64,000 bases of DNA from Palsa-504 sp963808315 (lineage in GTDB: Bacteria > Actinomycetota > Actinomycetes > Streptosporangiales > Streptosporangiaceae). The stretch is from NCBI GenBank assembly GCA_963808315.1, contig CAWEFK010000036.1:310001-374000 (forward strand), given 5' to 3'. The number at the start of each line of letters is the position of its first letter. Position 1 is the first letter of the stretch. This document shows positions 44,262 through 54,402 of the stretch, piece by piece. The notes below the pieces were generated by a model. The model made no database searches. It saw only the letters and a list, made by a program, of their open reading frames with translations, and was not told the DNA's origin. Position numbers and translations under genes: made by a program.

Positions 44262-45145
44262 GCGGGACGCCGGGCAGCGCAGGCGCCGCCAGCGGAGCAC
44301 CGGGGTAGCCCCGGACCTCGCCGAACCGTCCGGCGGCCCAGTCCGCCCGGGCCTGCGCGATCTCCTCACCCGAGCGCGCGACGAAGTTCCACCACATCAG
44401 CAGGCGCTCGCCGAACGGGACGCCGCCCAGCACGAAGAACCGGGCCAGCCTGCGCCCGCCCGCAGGTGACAGCTCAATCTGCGACCGGCCGGCCGGCAGG
44501 TACGCGAGCAGGCCGGGGGCGATCAGCGCACCCGCCACCAGGGCGGAGCCGTCGACCGCGACCACCCCGTACTCGAAGTCCTCCCGCACCGGCAGCATGA
44601 AATCGTCACCGCCGGGCACCGCCACCTCGAGCCCGGCCAGCGGGCTGAATACCTCGGCCGGCGAGCGCTCGCCCCGGTACTCGCCGATGACCACGGTCAC
44701 GCTGGCCGCGGCCTCGCGGACCACGGGAAGGCTGGCGTGGTGGGCGAACGACGGCGCCGCGTGCCGCTGGGATTCCGGCAGTGCGATCCACAGCTGCAGG
44801 CCGTGCAGCAGCGGGGCCGCCGGCCGCCGATTCCTCCGCGTGCGCGATGCCCCGCCCGGCCGTCATCACGTTGAGCTCGCCCGGCCTGACCAGCTGCCTG
44901 CTGCCGAGGCTGTCCCGGTGCAGCATCAGGCCCTGGAACAGCCAGCTCACGGTCTGCAGGCCGGTATGCGGATGCGGGGGGACCCGCATACCGGGACCCC
45001 GGTGGACTTCCTCGGGCCCGTAATGGTCAAGGAAGCACCACGCGCCCACGGTGCGCAGCCGCCGCTGCGGCAGCAGCCGGCGTACTTCGGTGCCATCGCC
45101 GATGGCCGTCTTGCGGGCCTCCACGACATCGACCAGATTGCTCAC
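44233..45145 (-). pseudogene. pirin family protein (frameshifted)
   Basis: The first frame has RRLLPQRRLRTVGAWCFLDH, the metal-binding PPHPHTGLQTVSWLFQG and ELNVMTAGRGIAHAEES, all classic pirin motifs. The second frame continues QLWIALPESQRHAAPSFAH, VTVVIGEYRGERSPAEVFS, FEYGVVAVDGSALVAG and VLGGVPFGERLLMWWNFVA. The break is near 44818. Pirins are bicupin metalloproteins, some with quercetinase activity. The gene is divergent from the large unknown gene at 45313. Confidence 0.87.
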
Positions 45146-45312
45146 GGGTCAATGCTGTCACTGACCGAGTCGTCAAGGTCGTCCTCACCATGTAACTGGC
45201 GGCGGACGGCACGGAATTAGTACAATCCCAGCGTTTGGTGGTAGTGCTGGGCCGCCGCCGCCCTGGACCTGCCGCAATCCACTAGCGGCAGTGCGAGCAG
45301 TCAGGGAGACGC

Positions 45313-46758
45313 ATGAGTGAGTTTATGGCGGGCGCCCAGCAAACCGACACCCATCAGAAGGCTCTGCGCATCAACCTGGATCCGCGCTGGTACGGCACGA
45401 TCGCCGAGATCGGTGCGGGCCAGGAGGTCGTGCGCTGGTTCTTCCGGGTCGGCGGCGCCGCGGGTACGGTCGCCAAGTCGATCTCGGCCTACGACATGGC
45501 GGTCAGCGACGCCGTCTACGGCAAGGCGGAGCGGTACGTATCCGTCGGGCGGCTGCAGGGCATGCTCGACAAGGAGTTCCAGCTCAACGTCGACCGGCTC
45601 GGTGACGAGCGCGGCGATTCGACCTCGTTCTTCGCGTTCGCCGACACGGTGGTCGCGCGCAGCTTCCGGGGCGGGAACGAGTGCCACGGGTGGATGGGCG
45701 TGAAGTTCCAGGCACAGGCCCACGACGAGCCCAGCCAGATCGTGATGCACGTCCGGATGCTGGACATCGAGGCCTGGCTGCAGCAAGAGGCGCTCGGCAT
45801 CGTCGGGGTGAACCTGCTCTACGGCGCGTTCTTCGAGCACCATGAGCCGGAACGGCTGATCGAGAGCCTGCTTGACCGGCTGACCACGGGCCGCATCGAG
45901 ATCGACATGATCCAGTTCCGGGGCATCGAGTTCCGCGGCGTGGACAACCGGCTGATGGCGCTCAAGCTGGTTCAGCTCGGGCTGAGCGGCGTGGCCATGT
46001 TCGGTCCCGACCGCGAGGTCCTGCAGCCCAGCGAGGTGCTGCGCAAGAAGGCGGTCCTGGTCGAGCGGGGCAGCTTCCGGCCCCCGACGCACGTGAACCT
46101 GGACATGCTCGCGACGGCGAAGGCCAAGTTCGCCGAGGATCCGGCGGTGGCGGGCAAGACGATCCTGGCGCTCACCGAGATCACCATGCGCAACCTGCTC
46201 GCGGGCGGAGCGGCGGAAGTGGACCGGCGGGACTTCCTGGCCCGGGCCGAACTGCTCGCCGCCTGCGGCGAGACGGTGCTGATCACCGACTACTTCGACT
46301 ACTACCGCCTGGCCGCTTATATCGGCGAACGGACGACCGAGCGGATCGGCATCGTCATGGGCGTGCCGAGTCTCATCGACCTGTTCGACGAGAAGAACCA
46401 TGCTCAGCTGCCTGGCGGGATCCTGGAAAGCTTCGGGCGGCTGTTCAAGAACGGCCTCAAGCTCTACGTCTACCCGTTGCGGCCGGGAACCGATGACGAG
46501 CTGAAGACCGCGGATGACATCAAGGTCCAGCCGGAGATCCAGCCGCTTTATGACTATCTGGCCGGCCGGGGCAGCTTCGTGAACCTCGACAACTACTGCC
46601 CCGAGTACCTGTCCATCTTCAGCCGGGACGTGCTGCGGAGAATCGCGGCGAACGACGATTCCTGGGAGACCATGGTCCCCGACGCGGTGGCCGCGCTCAT
46701 CAAGAAGCGCTCGTTCTTCGGCTACGTCAAGCCGGGCCGGATGTACCCCGATGACTAG
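45313..46758 (+). CDS. large conserved protein of unknown function, 481 aa
   Basis: The reading frame is clean, with AGGGAGA before the ATG. The protein is soluble and acidic: QKALRINLDPRWYGTIAEI, GAGQEVVRWFFRVGGAAGT, KSISAYDMAVSDAVYG, MLDKEFQLNVDRLGDERGD, CHGWMGVKFQAQAHDEPSQ, VRMLDIEAWLQQEALGIVG, LALTEITMRNLLAGGAAEV and TDYFDYYRLAAYIGERTTE. Related proteins occur in several bacterial phyla under misleading names (TonB receptor, nucleotidyltransferase), as far as I remember. I cannot assign a function. Confidence 0.75.
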   Translation: MSEFMAGAQQTDTHQKALRINLDPRWYGTIAEIGAGQEVVRWFFRVGGAAGTVAKSISAYDMAVSDAVYGKAERYVSVGRLQGMLDKEFQLNVDRLGDERGDSTSFFAFADTVVARSFRGGNECHGWMGVKFQAQAHDEPSQIVMHVRMLDIEAWLQQEALGIVGVNLLYGAFFEHHEPERLIESLLDRLTTGRIEIDMIQFRGIEFRGVDNRLMALKLVQLGLSGVAMFGPDREVLQPSEVLRKKAVLVERGSFRPPTHVNLDMLATAKAKFAEDPAVAGKTILALTEITMRNLLAGGAAEVDRRDFLARAELLAACGETVLITDYFDYYRLAAYIGERTTERIGIVMGVPSLIDLFDEKNHAQLPGGILESFGRLFKNGLKLYVYPLRPGTDDELKTADDIKVQPEIQPLYDYLAGRGSFVNLDNYCPEYLSIFSRDVLRRIAANDDSWETMVPDAVAALIKKRSFFGYVKPGRMYPDD

Positions 46759-46773
46759 CCTGCGCACTGGTTA

Positions 46774-49291
46774 TCACCGCCGCCCGGCGCTGCGCACCTG
46801 GAGGGAGCGGCTCAGGTCGGCGAGCTGATCGGCGAGGAGGCGGGCCAGCGACCCGGGCAGGTCGCCGCCGGCCAGGCATTCCTGGCCGGCCCGCAGGGTG
46901 CCGGCGTCGACGGCGTGATGGGGGAAGCCGTGCTGGCCAAGCACCCGGGCCAGGTCCGCATCGCCGCGGCCGGCCACCTCGGCCAGCGCGGGGAAGTAGC
47001 GGGGCACGTAGGGGGCAAGCAGTTCCGCCTGATCGGGTTGCCAGAAGCCCTGGGCGGTCGCGGCCAGCTGATAACCGGACCCGGTCGCGGCGCGGTCACC
47101 GAACATGGCCGTCCAGGCCGTCTGCTTGGCGGTGGCGCTGGGCCGCGCGGCCCGGCATCGCGCCGCGCTGAGGCCTGGCCGCGGTCGCGTCCGCGCTGGC
47201 CTCCCGGTCAAGCCAGGCGGCGTCGAGGGCGCCGAGCACGGCCAGCCGCAGCAGTACCTGCCAGCGGAGCCGGGAATCCAGGTCGGGACCGCCGGGTAGC
47301 CGGCCGACGTCGAGCCAGGACCGCAGGGCGGCGATGTCGCCCGCCGAAGCCGCGCAGTCGATCAGCGTCCGGGCCGCGATCAGCCGCAGCCCGCCGGTAT
47401 CCTCGCCGCCCGGCCGGGCGAGCAGCAGCTGGCCCAGGCGGGCGAGCTCGGTCAGCGCCAGCCTGCGCGGGCCCGGTGGCAGGTAGCGGTCGGCGACCGT
47501 CCAGCGGGCGTAGGCGAGCACCTGCCCGGTGATCGACGGGTCGGTCTCGGCGGCCAGGTGCCTGACCGCGAGGGCGACGTATTCCCGCGGCGCGAGTTCG
47601 GAGTCGCGGACCAGGTCCCGCACGCCGTTCCAGGCCACCGCCCGGTTCAGCGGATCGGCGATACGCCCGAGCGACGCGGTCAGCGCGGCCAGGGACTGCG
47701 GGTCCAGCCTGATCTTGCAGTAACTGGCATCACCGTCGTTCGGCAGCACGAGGGCAGGTTCGGGACCGATGGCCGCCGGGGGCAGCGTCACATCGTCGGC
47801 GTCGGCCGGCACGAGGACCGGCACCCGGGCGCGCAGCGAGAGCCCGGCGGCCTCGTCCCCGTCGTAGACCCCGAGCCAGATGCGGTGCGGCCGGCGGCCG
47901 CGGTGAGCGACCGACCAGGCGCGGGCGTCCGGCCCCGGGCGGCCGACCGTGAGCGTGTCCACGCCGGCCGTGCCCAGCCAGCGCCCGGCCCATACCCGCA
48001 CGTCCGTGCCGGACGCCCGGCTCAGGCAGCCGAGCAGGTCGGTCAGGTCCGCGCTGCCGAAGCGGTACCGGGTGAGGAAGTCGTTGATCCCGGCCAGGAA
48101 CACCGGCCGCCCCAGCCAGGTCACGAGCTGGCGCAGCGCGGAGGCCCCCTTGGCGTAGGAGATGTCGTCATAGGCCGAACGGGCCGCGTCCGTGTCAGCC
48201 ACCTCCTGCGGCTCGGGCGCCACCGGGTGCGTACTGGGGCGCTGGTCCGCGTCGTAGCCGCGGGGCTTGCGGGCCAGGGCGAAGTCGGTCCACGTCGCGG
48301 TGAACCCGGTCGCCTCGGACAGGACCTGGAAGCCCATGTACTCGGCAAACGACTCGCTCAGCCACACGTCGTTCCACCAGCGCATGGTGACCAGGTCGCC
48401 GAACCACATGTGCGCCATCTCGTGCGCGATCACCACGCCGCGCGTCTGCCGCTCGGTCCTGGTCACCGCGGCCGGGAGGAGGAACTCGTCCCGGAAGGTG
48501 ACGCAGCCGGGGTTCTCCATCGCCCCGGCCTCGAGTTCGGGGACGAACGCCTGGTCATAGGAGTCGTAGGGATAGGGCTCGGCGAAGATCTCGGTATACC
48601 GGTCGAAACAGGCCCGGGTGATGGCGAAGATCTCCTCGGCGTCGCGGCGCAGGTGCCCGGCCATCGACTGCCGGGCGTGCAGGCCGAACGGGATGCCGTG
48701 ATGCTCGTCGCGGATACCGTAAAAAGGCCCGGCCACCACCGTGAACAGGTAAGTGGACATGGGCGGGGTGGCCGCCACCTCCCACCATCCCGGCCGGGCC
48801 TGCCGGGCGACGCCATTGCCGACGACGGTCCAGTGCGCGGGCGTCCTGACCGTCGTGGCGATGACCGCCTTCAGGTCCGGCTGGTCGAAGGCGGCGAACA
48901 CCCGCTGCGCGTCGTCCAGTCCGGCGTGCACCGCGAGATAGGTCTCGCCGTCGGCGTCGTCGGTGAAGCGGTGCAGGCCCGCCCCGGTCCGGGAGTACGG
49001 CATGTCTGCCTCGACCCGCAGCTCGTTGGCGGCCTGCAACTGCGGGAGCGGCAGCCGGTTCCCGTCCAGGGCCCGCGGATCCAGGTCCCGGCCGTTGAGC
49101 ACCACCCGGCGCAGCCGGGCCGGCCTGATCTCGGCGAACGAGCTCGCACCGGGCGCCCGGCAGCCGAACCGGACGACGGTGTCCGACCCGAACGTCTCGC
49201 CGCCCCCGGTGAGATCGAGGTCGACGTGATACCCGGATACGGCGATCAGCCGGGCACGCTCTTGCGCTTCGGCATGGGTCAGGGCGGCCAT
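46774..49291 (-). pseudogene. pepN: aminopeptidase N, M1 family (frameshift near 3' end)
   Basis: The M1 metallopeptidase has the exopeptidase motif ELEAGAMENPGCVTF and the zinc site GVVIAHEMAHMWFGDL with the second ligand Glu in VWLSESFAEYMGF. The N-terminal beta domain (SSFAEIRPARLRRVVLNG) and a long C-terminal helical domain (ADPLNRAVAWNGVRDLVRD) are present. The C-terminal 130 residues (AKQTAWTAMFGD, QAELLAPYVPRYFPAL) are in a second frame, with the break near 47165. The total of about 839 residues is normal. It acts in cytoplasmic peptide turnover. Confidence 0.9.
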
Positions 49292-49422
49292 CCGGAAATC
49301 GTATTGCGGTTGCGTTACGAAACGATGCCAAGTCCGTTCGGCGCTTGCTCACCATCCGAGACCAGTTTTGAATGAGGATTCATGCCGGAACATCCCGCTC
49401 CTAGCGGCGAGGAAAACCTGTT
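49292..49422. promoter_or_regulatory. divergent promoter region, pepN / Liv-type importer
   Basis: 131 bases between divergent starts. It is slightly AT-rich around 49300-49385 and holds the GAGGAAA ribosome site of the importer operon. No palindrome for the nearby TetR regulator stands out. Confidence 0.35.
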
Positions 49423-50202
49423 ATGAATCCCGGTTCAGTGCTCGAGGTCGAGAACGTGACCGTCCGTTTCGGCGGGCTGACCGCACTCGACGCCGTGTCC
49501 CTGGCCGTCCCGCCCCGTCACGTCATGGGCGTGATCGGGCCGAACGGCGCCGGTAAGACCACGCTCCTCAACGTGTTGTGCGGCTTTACCCGGCCGGACG
49601 ACGGCCAGGTCCTGTTCGGCGGCCGCCGGCACAACGTCAGGCCGCACCGGCTGGCCGGCCTCGGCGTGGCGCGGACCTTGCAGGGCGTCGGCTTGTACGG
49701 CGGGCTTTCCGCGCTTGAGAACGTCATGGTCGGCGCGACCAGCCAGGCCTCGGCGGGATTCTGGTCCGCGCTGCTCACGCTGCCGCGGGCCGGCCGTGAC
49801 GAGCGCATGCTGCGGGCGGCGGCCCGGCAGGCCCTGGAACGGGTCGGGGCCGCCGACGTCGCGGATGCCCGGCCCGGCGAGCTGTCCTACGGCATGCGGA
49901 AGCGGGTGGCGCTGGCCCGGGCGCTGGTGGCCAAGCCCAGCCTGATCTTGCTCGATGAGCCGGCCAGCGGCCTGGACGAAAGCGAACTGGCCGAGCTCGG
50001 CGCCCTCATCCGCGACCTCGCCACCGAGGGATCCGTGGTGGTGGTGGAGCATCACATGGACCTGATGATGTCCGTCTGCGACTCGATCACCGTCCTGGAC
50101 TTCGGGAAGGTGATCGCCACCGGCACGCCGCGGCAGGTCCAGGACGATCCCGCCGTGACCGCCGCCTATCTCGGCACGAGCACGGGTCCCGCCGGTGAGT
50201 AG
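49423..50202 (+). CDS. branched-chain amino acid-type ABC ATPase (LivG-like)
   Basis: The 259-residue ATPase has LEVENVTVRFGGLTALDAV, Walker A VIGPNGAGKTTLLNVLCGF, the signature ELSYGMRKRVALARALVAK, Walker B SLILLDEPASGLD and the H-loop VVVVEHHMDLMMSVCD, ending with a short C-terminal extension. GAGGAAA precedes the ATG by 8 bases. It opens a five-gene co-directional importer operon. The next ATPase start overlaps its stop by 8 bases. Confidence 0.9.
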   Translation: MNPGSVLEVENVTVRFGGLTALDAVSLAVPPRHVMGVIGPNGAGKTTLLNVLCGFTRPDDGQVLFGGRRHNVRPHRLAGLGVARTLQGVGLYGGLSALENVMVGATSQASAGFWSALLTLPRAGRDERMLRAAARQALERVGAADVADARPGELSYGMRKRVALARALVAKPSLILLDEPASGLDESELAELGALIRDLATEGSVVVVEHHMDLMMSVCDSITVLDFGKVIATGTPRQVQDDPAVTAAYLGTSTGPAGE

Positions 50203-50953
50203 CGGCGGGGACGGGCCAGCCCTGGCCATCGAGGACCTCGTCGCGGGATACGGCGGGGTCACCGCGCTGGACGGGGTGAGCATCTCGGCGGGCACGGCCG
50301 CGATCACGGCGGTGCTCGGCGCGAACGGGGCGGGCAAGACGACGCTGCTGCGCGCGATCAGCGGCATGATCAAGCCCCGCCGGGGGCGCGTCGTGCTCGG
50401 CGGGGCCGACCTGGCCGGCCGTAATCCCGAGCAGATGGTCAGAGCCGGGGTCGCGCACGTGCCGGAGGGGCAGGGCGTGATCGCGGAGCTCACCGTCGAG
50501 GAGAACCTGCGGATCGGCATGATGAGCTGGCGCGGCGGCCTGCGGCGGACGCCCGGGAACTCGCGGGCGGACCGGGCGGCCGCGCTCGACGAAGCCTACG
50601 AGCGCTTCCGGCCGCTCGCCGACCGCAGGCGCAAGCTGGCCTCCACGCTGTCCGGCGGGGAGCGGCAGATGCTGGTCATCGCGCGGGCCCTGCTGGCGCG
50701 GCCCCGCGTGCTGCTGCTCGACGAACCTTCGCTGGGCCTCGCGCCGCGGGTCATGACGCAGGTCATGGACCTGGTGGTCCAGCTCAGCCGGGAAAACGGC
50801 CTCACCATCGTCCTGGTCGAGCAGAACGCCCGCGGCGCTCTGGCGATCGCCGACCACGGCGTGGTGCTCAACCTGGGCCGGGTCGTCGCGTCCGCCGAGG
50901 CCAGGACGCTGGCCGCCGACGTCGCCCTACGTCATCACTACCTCGGGTTCTAG
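50195..50953 (+). CDS. branched-chain amino acid-type ABC ATPase (LivF-like)
   Basis: The 252-residue ATPase starts at GTG within the previous gene. It has LAIEDLVAGYGGVTALDGV, Walker A VLGANGAGKTTLLRAISGM, VAHVPEGQGVIAELTVEEN (the LivF-type Q-loop), the signature STLSGGERQMLVIARALLA, Walker B LLLDEPSLGLAPRVMTQVM and VLVEQNARGALAIADH. It forms a heterodimer with the LivG-like protein. Confidence 0.92.
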   Translation: MSSGGDGPALAIEDLVAGYGGVTALDGVSISAGTAAITAVLGANGAGKTTLLRAISGMIKPRRGRVVLGGADLAGRNPEQMVRAGVAHVPEGQGVIAELTVEENLRIGMMSWRGGLRRTPGNSRADRAAALDEAYERFRPLADRRRKLASTLSGGERQMLVIARALLARPRVLLLDEPSLGLAPRVMTQVMDLVVQLSRENGLTIVLVEQNARGALAIADHGVVLNLGRVVASAEARTLAADVALRHHYLGF

Positions 50954-50970
50954 CCACTGCATAGGAGAGC

Positions 50971-51864
50971 ATGCCAGTGGTCGAGTTCCTCCAGTTCACG
51001 CTCAGCGGGATCGTCTTCGGGATGATCTACGCCGCGGTGGCGCTGTCCCTCGTGCTGATCTGGCGAGGTACCCGGCTGCTGAACTACGCCCAGGGCGGGA
51101 TGGCCATGTTCACCACCTACGTGGCGATCGAGGTCATCCACCACACCGGTTCCTACTGGGCCGGGTTCGCCATCGCGCTCGCGACCGGCGTCGTGCTCGG
51201 CGCCGCCTTCCAGCTCACCGTCATCCGCCCGACCATGAACAAGCCGCCGCTCAACGCGGTCATCGTGACGATCGGGCTGCTCACCCTGCTCGAAGGGCTG
51301 GCCGGGATCTTCTACGGCGGGCAGTACCGGTCCTTCCCCGCGGCCTTCTCGATCACCGGGCTGAAAATCGGCACGACGCCGCTCGGCGTATCGCGCTTCG
51401 ACGTGTTCGTCGCCGCGGCCGTGCTGGTGACCACGCTGGTGCTGGCCGCGGCGTTCAAATACACCACGGCCGGGCTGCGGATGCGCGCGGCGGCGTTCAA
51501 CACGACCATCGCGCGGCTGTCCGGCATCCGGGTCGCGCGCGTGCTCACCGTCGGCTGGGCCCTGGCGGGCCTGATCGGCGCGCTGGCCGGCGTCCTGGTC
51601 TCGCCATCCACGTTCCTCTACCCGAACAGCATGGACACGATCTTCGTGTTCGGCTTCACCGCGGCCGTGATCGGCGGCCTGGACAGCCCGGCGGGAGCTG
51701 TGGTCGGCGGCCTGCTGCTTGGCGTCGTGCTCAGCTACGTGGCCGGCTACCTGGGCTCCAAGGGCTCCGACCTGACCTCGCTGGTGGCGCTCGGCATCCT
51801 CGTCGTCGTGCTGATGATCCGGCCGGGCGGCCTGTTCTCCGCCACGCGAGTCCGGCAGGTATGA
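50971..51864 (+). CDS. branched-chain amino acid-type ABC permease (LivH-like)
   Basis: The 297-residue permease has FLQFTLSGIVFGMIYAAVA, WRGTRLLNYAQGGMAMFTT (the conserved N-Q-G motif of LivH), VIVTIGLLTLLEGLAGIFY, TAGLRMRAAAFNTTIARLS, LAGLIGALAGVLVSPSTFL and AVIGGLDSPAGAVVGGLLL. AGGAGAGC lies before the ATG. Its stop overlaps the LivM start by 4 bases. Confidence 0.92.
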   Translation: MPVVEFLQFTLSGIVFGMIYAAVALSLVLIWRGTRLLNYAQGGMAMFTTYVAIEVIHHTGSYWAGFAIALATGVVLGAAFQLTVIRPTMNKPPLNAVIVTIGLLTLLEGLAGIFYGGQYRSFPAAFSITGLKIGTTPLGVSRFDVFVAAAVLVTTLVLAAAFKYTTAGLRMRAAAFNTTIARLSGIRVARVLTVGWALAGLIGALAGVLVSPSTFLYPNSMDTIFVFGFTAAVIGGLDSPAGAVVGGLLLGVVLSYVAGYLGSKGSDLTSLVALGILVVVLMIRPGGLFSATRVRQV

Positions 51865-52954
51865 CCATGCACACGCTGCCGCGCAGGCTCGGCGTCGTCG
51901 TCGTCGTGGCGGTCATCGTCGGCTTCCTGTCCATCAAGCTGGACACCTTCCGCGATTACCAGATCGCCGAGGTCGCGGTCGAGGTGACGGCGGTGGCCGG
52001 CCTCACCTTGCTGACCGGGCTCAGCGGCCAGATTTCCCTGGGCCACGGCGCGTTCATGGCCATCGGCGGTTACACCGCGGCGCTGCTGCTGATGCATCTC
52101 AACTGGCCCTTTGTCGCGGTGCTGGTGCTGGCCGCGGTGGTGGCCGCGGCCGCCGGGGCGGTGGTGGGCGTCGCGGCGGCCCGGCTGCGTGGCCCGTATC
52201 TGGCCGGTGCGACCCTCATGCTGGGCGTCGCGCTGCCGTCCCTGGCGTACGCCTACCCGGGCCTGTTCGGCGGGGATCAGGGTCTGAACGTGGCCTTCAC
52301 CGCGCCCGGCTTTCTCGGTGCGACCTTCCCGCTGACCAGGTGGCAAGCCTGGGTCAGCGCCGCAGCGGCGCTGATCACCCTGGTGCTGCTGGCCAACCTG
52401 TACTACAGCAGGATCGGCCGCAATTGGCGGGCCGTGCGCGACGATGAGGTGGCGGCCGCGCTCGACGGCGTGAACGTCGCCGCGGCCCGCGTCCTGGCCT
52501 TCGTCGTGAGCGCGGCCTGCGCCGGGCTGGCCGGTGCCCTGCTCGCCATCGTCACCGGGCTGGTCGCACCCGGCGCCTTCACGATCACGCTGTCCATCGC
52601 GCTGCTGACCGCGGCCGTGATCGGCGGCCTCGGCAGCCTGCCCGGGGCGCTGTGGGGGACTCTCGTGATCGTTCTCGCGCCCACCTACGTCACGGACGTG
52701 GCCACCAGCCATGGCCTTTCCAGCTCCGTCGGATCCAATATCCCGGTGGCGGCCTATGGCGTGATCCTCATCCTCGTCATGCTCCTGTTCCCGGCAGGGA
52801 TCCAGGGCGGGCTGCGACGGCTGCTGGCCCTGTTCACCGGGACTACGCCAAGATCCCCGAGGAACCCGGAGCACCGGATCTGGCGTCCCGGACCCGCGCT
52901 CCCGGTCACGACGCCGGCCGAGCCAGGCCCGTACCAGCCACCATGTCCTGCTAG
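51861..52954 (+). CDS. branched-chain amino acid-type ABC permease (LivM-like), 3' end uncertain
   Basis: LivM features are VAGLTLLTGLSGQISLGHG, RLRGPYLAGATLMLGVAL, RNWRAVRDDEVAAALDGVN and LTAAVIGGLGSLPGALWGT, ending in LLFPAGIQGGLRRLLALFTG. As given, the frame does not stop there. It runs through a Pro-rich stretch straight into the next gene's signal peptide. In the neighbouring frame the tail reads DYAKIPEEPGAPDLASRTR and stops at TAG 52954, which looks more natural and implies a one-base error near 52847. I use that stop as the probable gene end. Confidence 0.8.
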
Positions 52955-53009
52955 CCCGGGGGGACGAACCAGAAAGCCCCCCGGATCCGCCAGAAAAGGA
53001 AGGTACTTC

Positions 53010-54353
53010 ATGATCAGACCTACCCGGCTTCGCTGGCAGGCCGCGGCCATCATGACCGTGACCGCGCTCGCCGTCGCCGCGTGCTCGTCATCGGGTTCCA
53101 GCTCGGCCCCGGCCTCGGGCAGTTCCACCGCCGCCCTGACTGCGTCCGCGCCCGGAATCACCTCGACCCAGATCACCATCGGCAGCCACCAGCCGCTGAC
53201 CGGGCCCGCCGCCCCCGGTTACGACGAGATCGCGCCCGCATCCGCCGCGTACTTCAGCTACGTCAACGCGAACGGCGGCGTGTACGGGCGCAAGATCGTC
53301 TACAAGTACCTCAACGACGGCTACGACCCGACGACCACGGCCTCGGTCGTCCGCCAGCTGGTGCTGCAGGACAACGTGTACGCCATGTTCGACGGCCTGG
53401 GCACGCCCACCCACCTGGCCGCGGTGCAGTTCCTGAACTCCGAGAAGGTCCCCGACGTGTTCGTCGCGTCCGGATGCGAGTGCTGGAATGAGCCGGGGAC
53501 AGAGCCGGAGACGTTCGGCTGGCAGCTCGACTACGTGCGCGAGGGGAAGATCCTCGGGCAGTACGTGAAGCAGCACTTCGCCGGCAAGAAGGTCGCCTTC
53601 TTCTACCAGGACGACGAGTTCGGGCTGGACGGGGTCAAGGGGCTGGAAGACGAGCTCCCGGCCTCGATGGTGGTCAGCAAGCAGAGCTACGTCGACACCA
53701 ATGTGAACATCGCGCCGCAGGTCGCCGCGCTGCGCGCCTCCGGCGCCCAGGTGGTCATCTCGTTCTCCATCCCGGCCTTTACCGCGCTGCTCAAGCTGAA
53801 CACGCTCAAGCTCGGCTTCAGCCCGCAGCTGGTGGTCAGCGACGTGGGCTCGGACCCGATCACCCTGTCCGGGCTGCTCGAGTCGTTCGCCAAGCAGGGC
53901 GGCGCGACCGTCAACGGCAACGCGCTCACCACCGGGATGATCACCGACGAGTACCTGCCGGCGCTGTCCGCCAGTGACACCTGGTACACCCTGTTCAAGA
54001 AGGTGCACGACCAGTACGACCCGAAGGCGCCGCTGGACGGCAACGTGTTCTTCGGCATGGCCGTCGCCTACACGTTCGTGCAGGCGATGCTGAAGGCGGG
54101 CCGGAACCCGACCCGGGCGAGCCTGCTTTCGGCGATCGAGGGCGACCTGCCGCAGGGGCCGATGATCTCCCCGTTCGCGTACTCCTCGGGCGACCACGCG
54201 GGCGCTACCGGCGCTTACATCGGCATCATCAAGAATGGTGTCGTGACGCAGCAGGGACCGATCCAGGTCACCGACACCACGTCGTCAGGTCCCATCACCA
54301 CTTTCACGGGACCCGAACAGCAGGCGCCAGCGAGTGGCATCCCCTCTCCCTGA
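53010..54353 (+). CDS. branched-chain amino acid-type substrate-binding lipoprotein
   Basis: The ATG at 53010 has its own AAGGAAGG ribosome site and starts a lipoprotein signal peptide (MTVTALAVAACSSSGSSS), so it is a separate 447-residue gene despite the open frame from LivM. The periplasmic-binding fold reads ITIGSHQPLTGPAAPGYDE, ANGGVYGRKIVYKYLNDGY, DNVYAMFDGLGTPTHLAAV, KKVAFFYQDDEFGLDGVKG and RASGAQVVISFSIPAFTAL. The disulfide-like CECW motif lies in the hinge region. The ligand may be an amino acid, amide or aromatic acid. A TetR gene follows. Confidence 0.9.
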   Translation: MIRPTRLRWQAAAIMTVTALAVAACSSSGSSSAPASGSSTAALTASAPGITSTQITIGSHQPLTGPAAPGYDEIAPASAAYFSYVNANGGVYGRKIVYKYLNDGYDPTTTASVVRQLVLQDNVYAMFDGLGTPTHLAAVQFLNSEKVPDVFVASGCECWNEPGTEPETFGWQLDYVREGKILGQYVKQHFAGKKVAFFYQDDEFGLDGVKGLEDELPASMVVSKQSYVDTNVNIAPQVAALRASGAQVVISFSIPAFTALLKLNTLKLGFSPQLVVSDVGSDPITLSGLLESFAKQGGATVNGNALTTGMITDEYLPALSASDTWYTLFKKVHDQYDPKAPLDGNVFFGMAVAYTFVQAMLKAGRNPTRASLLSAIEGDLPQGPMISPFAYSSGDHAGATGAYIGIIKNGVVTQQGPIQVTDTTSSGPITTFTGPEQQAPASGIPSP

Positions 54354-54402
54354 CGCTGCGCCCAGGCCATCCCGCACCCACATGAGGCAGGGATAAGCCG
54401 AT

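Noticed and set aside
45301..46767. 488-codon minus-strand open frame
   Set aside because: It mirrors the well-supported 45313-46758 gene and has no recognisable motifs.
51861..54353. Genuine permease-binding protein fusion
   Set aside because: The lipoprotein has its own ribosome site and signal peptide, and a one-base change gives LivM a natural stop.
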